NCBI RefSeq assembly: GCF_001660485.1
Contig: NZ_CP013979.1
Location: 1,612,001 to 1,676,000 of the forward strand
Direction of reading: 5' to 3'
Length of the DNA: 64,000 bases
From: Agromyces aureus
GTDB taxonomy: Bacteria > Actinomycetota > Actinomycetes > Actinomycetales > Microbacteriaceae
Shown: positions 61,235-64,000 of the stretch, piece by piece
Numbering within the stretch: position 1 is the stretch's first letter
Layout of the letters: every line of letters starts with the position of its first letter
Translations under genes and position numbers: made by a program
The notes under the pieces: generated by a model
The model's database searches: none
Told to the model about the DNA's origin: nothing
What the model saw: only the letters and a program-made list of their open reading frames with translations

Positions 61235-61295
61235 CAACCACCGACATTCGAACGTGTGTACGGATGCCGCGGGCGATCGCACCGCGCGGCGAGCG

Positions 61296-61661
61296 CTACC
61301 CGCGCGCGGCGAGTTTGTTCGCGAGCTCGGCGTCGTCGCGCACGAACCACACCTGGTCGCCGCGATTGGACTCCCACACGTAGTCGCTCAGCGCTCGGCT
61401 CGCCTCGGTGTACGCGGTCAGGTCGCCGACGATCACGAGACGCACCCGGTAGTTCACGAGCTTCTGCGTGAAGGCGCCGGCGAGCCCGGTGCTCAGGTCG
61501 AAGAACGCGGGATCGAGCCGTTCGACGGGCACCATCGCGGTCTTCGCCTCGTGCGACCAGACGCTGCCGATGAGGTCGATCGCGTCGTCTTCGGTCGAGA
61601 TCGGCTCGCCCTCGGGCTCGAGGGCGAAGACGCGGAGGTCGCTGCTCTGCTCGTTCGGCAT
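61296..61661 (-). CDS. DUF4180 protein
   Basis: A 121-residue protein of the DUF4180 family. DAIDLIGSVWSHEAKTAMVPVERLDPAFFDLSTGLAGAFTQKLVNYRVRLVIVGD (core VPVERLDPAFFDLSTG) and ESNRGDQVWFVRD are its signatures. The fold and role are unknown; some relatives sit near regulators. ATG 61661 is leaderless (TAGGGT-N6-ATG). It is divergent from the second Fpg/Nei gene. Confidence 0.9.
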   Translation of the reverse strand: MPNEQSSDLRVFALEPEGEPISTEDDAIDLIGSVWSHEAKTAMVPVERLDPAFFDLSTGLAGAFTQKLVNYRVRLVIVGDLTAYTEASRALSDYVWESNRGDQVWFVRDDAELANKLAARG

Positions 61662-61667
61662 GCTCCG

Positions 61668-61673
61668 ACCCTA
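61668..61673 (-). promoter_or_regulatory. Leaderless -10 box of the DUF4180 gene
   Basis: TAGGGT on the minus strand, 6 bases, then ATG. Confidence 0.6.
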
Positions 61674-61734
61674 ACCGGAGCGGCGGCCGAGGGGAACGGC
61701 CGCGCGAACGCTGGCCGTCGTCGGCGGTCGGTGG

Positions 61735-61740
61735 CAGCAT
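61735..61740 (+). promoter_or_regulatory. Leaderless -10 box of the second Fpg/Nei gene
   Basis: CAGCAT, 6 bases, then GTG 61747. Confidence 0.45.
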
Positions 61741-61746
61741 GAGAGC

Positions 61747-62613
61747 GTGCCCGAACTGCCGGAGGTCGATGCGCTCGCCGCGTTCCTCCGCGAGCGCGCG
61801 GTCGGTCACGCGGTGACCTCGGCGTCGGTCACCGCGATCTCGGCGCTGAAGACCTTCGATCCTCCGCTGCACGCGCTCGCGGGCGGCACGATCACGGCGG
61901 TCGCACGCCACGGCAAGTTCGTCGACCTGAGCGTCGGCACCGAGCCGTTGCACCTCGTCTTCCACCTCGCCCGTGCCGGGTGGCTGCGGTGGTTCGACGA
62001 GGTGTCGAAGACCATTCTGAAGCCGGGCAAGGGGCCGATCGCCCTGCGCGTCAAGCTCGACGACGGCGCGGGCTTCGATCTCACCGAGGCCGGTACGAAG
62101 AAGTCGCTCGCGGTCTACGTGGTGCGCGATCCGAACGAGGTTCCGGGCATCTCGCGCCTCGGCCCCGACCCGACGGCGCCCGAGTTCACGCTCGCCGACT
62201 TCCAGGCCGTGCTCGACGGGCGGCGCACGCAGATCAAGGGCGTGCTGCGCGACCAGTCGGTGTTCGCGGGCATCGGCAACGCCTACTCCGACGAGATCCT
62301 GCACGCGGCGCGCATGTCGCCGTACGCGCTCGCCGCGAAGCTCACGCCCGAGCAGGTCGAGACCTTGTTCACCGCGCTGCGCGACACGCTCGCCGAGGCG
62401 GTGGCCGCGGCATCCGGTCGCCCGCCGGCCGACCTCAAAGACGCGAAGCGCCGCGGCATGCAGGTGCACGCCCGCACGGGAGAGAAGTGTCCGGTCTGCG
62501 GCGACACCGTGCGCGAGGTGCGGTTCGCGGACTCGACGTTCCAGTACTGCCCGACGTGCCAGACCGGCGGCAAGCCGCTCGCCGACCGCGTGCTGTCGCG
62601 GTTGCTCAAGTAG
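61747..62613 (+). CDS. Fpg/Nei family DNA glycosylase, second copy
   Basis: A 288-residue glycosylase with the full PELPEV N terminus, VFAGIGNAYSDEILHAARMSP and a CPVCGD...YCPTCQTGG zinc finger. It shares the FAGIGNAYSDEILHAA block with the first copy but differs elsewhere, so the two are diverged paralogues, as in actinobacteria with several Fpg and Nei enzymes. It probably removes a different oxidised base. GTG 61747 fits the leaderless pattern. Confidence 0.93.
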   Translation: MPELPEVDALAAFLRERAVGHAVTSASVTAISALKTFDPPLHALAGGTITAVARHGKFVDLSVGTEPLHLVFHLARAGWLRWFDEVSKTILKPGKGPIALRVKLDDGAGFDLTEAGTKKSLAVYVVRDPNEVPGISRLGPDPTAPEFTLADFQAVLDGRRTQIKGVLRDQSVFAGIGNAYSDEILHAARMSPYALAAKLTPEQVETLFTALRDTLAEAVAAASGRPPADLKDAKRRGMQVHARTGEKCPVCGDTVREVRFADSTFQYCPTCQTGGKPLADRVLSRLLK

Positions 62614-62692
62614 CGGCGCGTCTTCGCACGGTGGCGATGCGCGGAACGCGGGGCTCGAGCGCATGTCGGCGGTCCGCGAGAACATCGAGGCG

Positions 62693-63280
62693 ATGAACGT
62701 CGCGCGAACGACCAGCCGGCTCGTACTGAGCCCGCTCACCGTCGATGACGTCGACGACATGTTTCGGGTGTACGGCGACGAGCGCACCTGGCAGCACCTG
62801 CCCGCGGGCCGCCATCTCGATCGGGGCCAGACCGAACGGGCCATCGAGCAGGCGGTGCGGAGCCGGCGGGAGCACGGCTTCGGCATGAATGCCGTGCGAC
62901 TCCGCGAGCCCGTCGGCTCACTCGCCGCAGGTCGCTTCATCGGCGTCGCCGGGGCGAACATGATGGCATTGGGTGCCTGGAACCTCGGGTATCGGTTCGA
63001 ACCCGCTGCGTGGGGGCACGGGCTGGCCGGCGAGGCGGCCGGGTCATCGCTCGAGGCGGCCGTCGAGAGCGCACCCGACGCTCCCGTCACCGCGCGCGTG
63101 TTCGCGAACAACCCGGTCTCCATCCGCGTGCTCGAGCGGCTGGGCCTCGACCTCGCGTGGCGTGGTTCGTCGGGCGCCGAGCCGCTCGGCGGCGGCGACA
63201 CGACCCACCTCGAACGGCTCGTGTTCGCCGATCGCGACCTCGACGCCGAGATCCTCGACGCCGTCATCGCGCTCGGCTGA
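62693..63280 (+). CDS. GNAT acetyltransferase, RimJ/RimL type
   Basis: A 195-residue acetyltransferase. TSRLVLSPLTVDDVDDMFRVYGD opens it in the way of Acetyltransf_3 proteins, YRFEPAAWGHGLAGEAA is the acetyl-CoA loop (usual R/Q-G-x-G-x-A replaced by WGHGLAGEA), and ARVFANNPVSIRVLERLGL is the last motif. The target may be a protein N terminus or a small molecule. ATG 62693 is preferred since the fold begins 7 residues later; ATG 62663 is possible. A tandem repeat follows its 3' end. Confidence 0.87.
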   Translation: MNVARTTSRLVLSPLTVDDVDDMFRVYGDERTWQHLPAGRHLDRGQTERAIEQAVRSRREHGFGMNAVRLREPVGSLAAGRFIGVAGANMMALGAWNLGYRFEPAAWGHGLAGEAAGSSLEAAVESAPDAPVTARVFANNPVSIRVLERLGLDLAWRGSSGAEPLGGGDTTHLERLVFADRDLDAEILDAVIALG

Positions 63281-63332
63281 CGCGGGTGGGTCGCGCGCAT
63301 GCATCGGGTCCGTTCCGTCGCGTCCGCCGCTG

Positions 63333-63401
63333 CTCAGCGCGCAGCGGGATCTGCTGCGACCAGCTCAGCGCACCGGGCATCGATTGCGAGCAACTCAGCG
63401 C
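63333..63401. repeat. 30/31-bp imperfect tandem repeat x3 over a stop
   Basis: CTCAGCGC recurs at 63333, 63364 and 63394 with similar flanks (TGCGACCA, TGCGAGCA). The TCA in the last copy is the stop of the minus-strand phosphotransferase; the earlier copies lie downstream of it. Confidence 0.75.
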
Positions 63402-64000
63402 ACCTGCGGATCGGCTGCGACCAGGTCGGCCGCTCGCGCCAGCCACGTCGCGGGGTCGTCGCGGTGGTACACCCGTTCGTCGGGCTCGATGCGATCGAGG
63501 AACCCTTGATAGATGACGGCCTGCCGCAGCGCGGCGACCGGCGCCAGCAGCAACGCCGCGCGCGCCGGATCCGAACCGGGCACCGCCGTGGCCCACGCAT
63601 CGGTCCAGTGCCGACGAGCGAGCTCGGCGTGCCCTGCGTCGACCCGGTCGGTGAAGGCGGCCGCGTCGAGCAGCGGATGCCCGACACCGGAGTCGCCCCA
63701 GTCGAGCAGGGTCAGGTCGAGCCCGCGGCCGCGCACGTTGCCTGGCGCGAAGTCGCCGTGCACGAGGGTGTCGGGCAGGCCGCACGCGACGACCCGGGCG
63801 GCGCGCACGTCGAGTCCGTCGACGAGTGCGCGCACGGATTCGCGCAGCGCGGGCTCGAGTCGGTCGGCGGCCGTCTCGAGCGCATGCGTCGCCGGGGCGG
63901 CGAGGGCCGGCATCCGCCAATCGGGCAGGCCGAGCGCGAGCAGGTCATCGACCGCGCCCGCCTGATCGAACTGGATACCGACGAGCAGGTCGATCATGGC
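63395..64000 (-). CDS. APH family phosphotransferase, 5' end outside the window
   Basis: A kinase-like phosphotransferase with the start beyond the window end, so about 200 C-terminal residues are seen. LVHGDFAPGNVR holds the catalytic aspartate and the metal-binding asparagine, and LLDWGDSGVGHPLLDAA the second metal-binding aspartate (DFG equivalent). The family covers aminoglycoside, macrolide, homoserine and choline kinases; the motif set does not tell which. The gene's 3' end is copied twice downstream. Confidence 0.88.
   Translation of the reverse strand, partial: AMIDLLVGIQFDQAGAVDDLLALGLPDWRMPALAAPATHALETAADRLEPALRESVRALVDGLDVRAARVVACGLPDTLVHGDFAPGNVRGRGLDLTLLDWGDSGVGHPLLDAAAFTDRVDAGHAELARRHWTDAWATAVPGSDPARAALLLAPVAALRQAVIYQGFLDRIEPDERVYHRDDPATWLARAADLVAADPQVR

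Overview
The window is a chromosomal segment from a very GC-rich actinobacterium. GTG and TTG starts, strong third-position GC, the order eno - divIC/ftsB - DUF501, and small families such as DUF4307, DUF4245, a DUF6264-like protein and an LAETG sorting signal point to Micrococcales, most likely Microbacteriaceae (Agromyces-like). The genus is an inference. I see 67 coding features, one tRNA, and no rRNA, CRISPR array, insertion sequence, prophage or integrase. No gap between genes exceeds 300 bases.

Layout. 1-5.3 kb: eno (5' end cut off), a FtsB/DivIC protein, DUF501, a mycosin-like subtilase and a type II NADH dehydrogenase, then a tRNA with anticodon TAA. 5.3-8.2 kb: a P-type ATPase on the minus strand preceded by a translationally coupled leader peptide. 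8.4-10.7 kb: FMN reductase, a membrane-anchored unknown and Ppx/GppA. 10.8-15.3 kb: a four-gene overlapping operon of TetR regulator, MFS transporter, PLP deaminase/aldolase-like enzyme and FAD-linked sugar-lactone oxidase behind a palindromic operator. 15.3-24.8 kb: an ABC exporter, lemA-htpX, a YcaQ-like DNA glycosylase, an AI-2E family transporter, ilvA, greA, two small membrane proteins and a hemolysin III family protein. 24.8-35.2 kb: uppS, a class V aminotransferase, phoH with a structured leader, an FMN-linked oxidase, then minus-strand xseA-xseB-DUF4245-carbonic anhydrase-fumC, and ispH. 35.3-39.3 kb: a glycolytic/gluconeogenic block with fbaA and two GlpX-type phosphatases, one a divergent paralogue. 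39.3-64 kb: transport, small-molecule and DNA-repair genes, a surface histidine phosphatase, a second TetR with a glycosyltransferase, ychF, a patatin, an ECF sigma factor with a membrane partner, an ABC-F protein, two Fpg/Nei glycosylases and a phosphotransferase cut by the window end.

Three patterns run across the whole window. First, many transcription units look leaderless: a TANNNT-like -10 box lies exactly 6 bases before the start codon, and this spacing resolves several ambiguous starts. Second, at least ten junctions, mostly 3' ends and convergent gene pairs, carry short tandem duplications. Where I could trace it, the unit contains a stop codon and its length is usually not a multiple of three, so the copies place stops in several frames. 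Third, the word GGATGCC/GGCATCC is strongly over-represented in genes, in intergenic DNA and in a terminator stem, and it brings in otherwise rare codons. These were read by eye; no database search, k-mer count or alignment was run.
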